From contig CALXKG010000074.1 in NCBI GenBank assembly GCA_944388825.1, forward strand, positions 1 to 22,692: DNA of 22,692 nt, given 5' to 3'. The position numbers and the translations under genes are program-made. Under the pieces are notes generated by a model, which worked only from the letters and a program-made list of their open reading frames with translations, ran no database searches and was not told the DNA's origin. The number at the start of each line of letters is the position of its first letter. Position 1 is the stretch's first letter. Below are positions 21,664 to 22,692 of the stretch, piece by piece. The DNA comes from an uncultured Clostridia bacterium (GTDB taxonomy: Bacteria; Bacillota; Clostridia; Oscillospirales; Ruminococcaceae).

Positions 21664-21710
21664 GGTTTTGTCAGATTGTGACAATTCTATCCCGAAAGGA
21701 CGGCCCGCTT

Positions 21711-22529
21711 ATGGAATCCATGAACACCTTTGAGGACAATTTCGACATCCGCAAAATCTCCCCCAACACCTGGGTCATCGGCACCAAATACCCGGCCACC
21801 CCGTGGGGGTGCGATTGCTACCTGCTGGAATGCGACGACTGCTGCGTCCTGATCGACTCCGGCATGAGCAAACTGAACATCCATGACTACATCCTCGCGA
21901 CCGGCGTCACCGAAAAACCGGTCGTCGCCGTCATCAACACCCACTCCCACTTTGACCACACCGGCGGCAACGGCTATTTCCCGAAGGTGTACATGAACCC
22001 CATCGGCGAAAAGGGCGCGAAGACCCCGTTTGACGGCAACGCCGAAGATTACCCCCTCGACTACCCGATCACCCCGGTCCACGACGGGGACGTGCTGGAG
22101 TTTGCCGGCCGCCCGCTGGAGATCTATGAGATCGGCGCCCACTGCGCCGCCTCCATCGCGATTTTGGACCGGACAAACCGGATGCTGTTTACCGGCGACG
22201 AGCTGGAGACCGGCTGGTGCAACATCAATGTCAAGGCCGAACCCACCCCCGGCGCGACGGTGGAAAACCACTACCGCAACATGAAAAAGCTCTACGCCCT
22301 TTACGACGCCTATGACTGGATCTGCCCCGGCCACCACGGGATGCCGGTCGACAAATCGACCCTTCTGGAGATCATGCACGCCGACGAACTGATCCTTTCC
22401 GGCGACTTCGGGTCGGACGACGTCCCCGCCAAGGCCGGCCCGGTCGGCAAGATCGAAGGCTACCGGGTCATGCGGTATAAATCCGCCCACATCGGGTTTA
22501 ACGTAAACGCGGTATACGACCCCAAATAA
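21711..22529 (+). CDS. Metallo-beta-lactamase-fold hydrolase
   Basis: A 272-residue protein of the metallo-beta-lactamase superfamily, cytoplasmic by lack of a signal peptide. The metal motif THSHFDHTGG gives H78, H80, D82 and H83. H144 (IGAHCAAS), D163 (LFTGDEL) and the GHHG segment (H208/H209) complete a two-metal site. The region GWCNINVKAEPTPGATVENHYRNM is typical of the uncharacterised hydrolase group found in gut Clostridia, for which no substrate can be named. The ATG at 21711 is chosen; AAAGGA lies about 12 bases upstream, and an alternative ATG at 21720 is possible. Codon use returns to the GC-rich type after the AT-rich island. Confidence 0.88.
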   Translation: MESMNTFEDNFDIRKISPNTWVIGTKYPATPWGCDCYLLECDDCCVLIDSGMSKLNIHDYILATGVTEKPVVAVINTHSHFDHTGGNGYFPKVYMNPIGEKGAKTPFDGNAEDYPLDYPITPVHDGDVLEFAGRPLEIYEIGAHCAASIAILDRTNRMLFTGDELETGWCNINVKAEPTPGATVENHYRNMKKLYALYDAYDWICPGHHGMPVDKSTLLEIMHADELILSGDFGSDDVPAKAGPVGKIEGYRVMRYKSAHIGFNVNAVYDPK

Positions 22530-22545
22530 CCGGCTGATCCGGAGC

Positions 22546-22566
22546 GCCCCCGCCAAAAGCGGGGGC
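22546..22566 (+). terminator. GC hairpin behind the MBL-fold gene
   Basis: GCCCCCGC and GCGGGGGC pair perfectly around CAAAA, 16 bases after the stop codon. It is followed by TTGAGACTG of the structured repeat instead of a T-run, just as at the other end of the window. Confidence 0.55.
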
Positions 22567-22692
22567 TTGAGACTGTCGAAAAACAAGTTTTTCGACAGAT
22601 AACATCGGGACTGACAGCCTGCCTACGGTCGACACTTGTCCCGATCAAGGTATTTTTTCCGCCGTACATGCCGCCGGAAAAAATGTGATTTA
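22564..22692 (+). repeat. Structured dispersed repeat, copy 2 (three stem-loops)
   Basis: The second copy, in opposite orientation to 1-132. Stem I (22573-22598) has the same perfect arm CTGTCGAAAAAC. Stem II pairs ATCGGGAC (22604-22611) with GTCCCGAT (22638-22645). Stem III (about 22653-22682) pairs T6CCG with CGGA6, with an inner CG/CG extension. The loop of stem II keeps CCTACGGTCG and ACACTT. The sequence is nearly the same as copy 1 outside the stem II changes and small indels. The window ends within or at the edge of the element. Confidence 0.85.

Noticed and set aside
22460..22669. Possible 69-residue minus-strand protein in repeat copy 2
   Set aside because: Made of repeat sequence plus antisense of the MBL gene. 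Its similarity to a peptide from copy 1 comes from the shared DNA palindrome.
1..22692. Composite transposon with 130-bp terminal inverted repeats
   Set aside because: No transposase, integrase or target duplication is seen, and the interior is housekeeping genes in conserved order. An assembly break at a dispersed repeat explains the ends better.

Overview
The window looks like a chromosomal segment, or a whole assembly contig, from a GC-rich, anaerobic, spore-forming member of the Clostridia. An Oscillospiraceae/Ruminococcaceae-type organism is the best guess. The grounds are high GC and codon use in most genes, a zinc-ribbon form of ribosomal protein L28, a GerW/YtfJ sporulation protein next to DUF2953, ScpA/ScpB, DUF1858 and DUF2325 proteins, and canonical sigma-A promoters with strong AAAGGAG-type ribosome binding sites. 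No rRNA, tRNA, CRISPR array, integrase or transposase gene was seen.

Layout. (1) Positions 1-132 and 22564-22692 hold two copies of one structured repeat in opposite orientation. One stem differs between the copies by two compensated base pairs. (2) 172-2930, minus strand: a Nif3-like dinuclear-metal protein and TrmK (overlapping genes), a DUF1858 redox-disulfide protein, and MetA. (3) 3168-7143, plus strand: a polar amino-acid ABC importer (binding protein, permease, ATPase) followed by a leaderless M14 metallopeptidase, closed by a terminator. (4) 7181-10287, minus strand: a Cys-rich DUF2325 protein with a palindromic operator-like site, then an 895-residue secreted cell-wall-binding protein. 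That protein's N-terminal third is GC-rich repeat sequence and its C-terminal two thirds is AT-rich. (5) 10556-14853, minus strand: a YitT-family membrane protein, then a three-gene biotin-dependent carboxyltransferase operon (12S-like, 1.3S, 5S). The gene set matches a transcarboxylase, with no membrane decarboxylase subunit in view. (6) 15090-19356, minus strand: a GNAT-like protein, RluB, GerW, DUF2953, ScpB, ScpA and an M50 protease, the last five tightly overlapped. (7) 19430-19847, plus strand: a gene-free unit with its own promoter and terminator (candidate small RNA), then rpmB. (8) 19883-21660: an AT-rich island bounded by two near-identical terminator-like repeats. It carries a secreted protein of unknown function and the wreck of a secreted caspase-like peptidase gene. 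(9) 21711-22529: a metallo-beta-lactamase-fold hydrolase.

Most of the window is housekeeping and central metabolism. The accessory signals are the surface protein, the AT-rich island and the paired structured repeats. The repeats are the strongest candidate for something not yet described. Because both window ends fall inside a repeat, the full element may extend past what is visible here.
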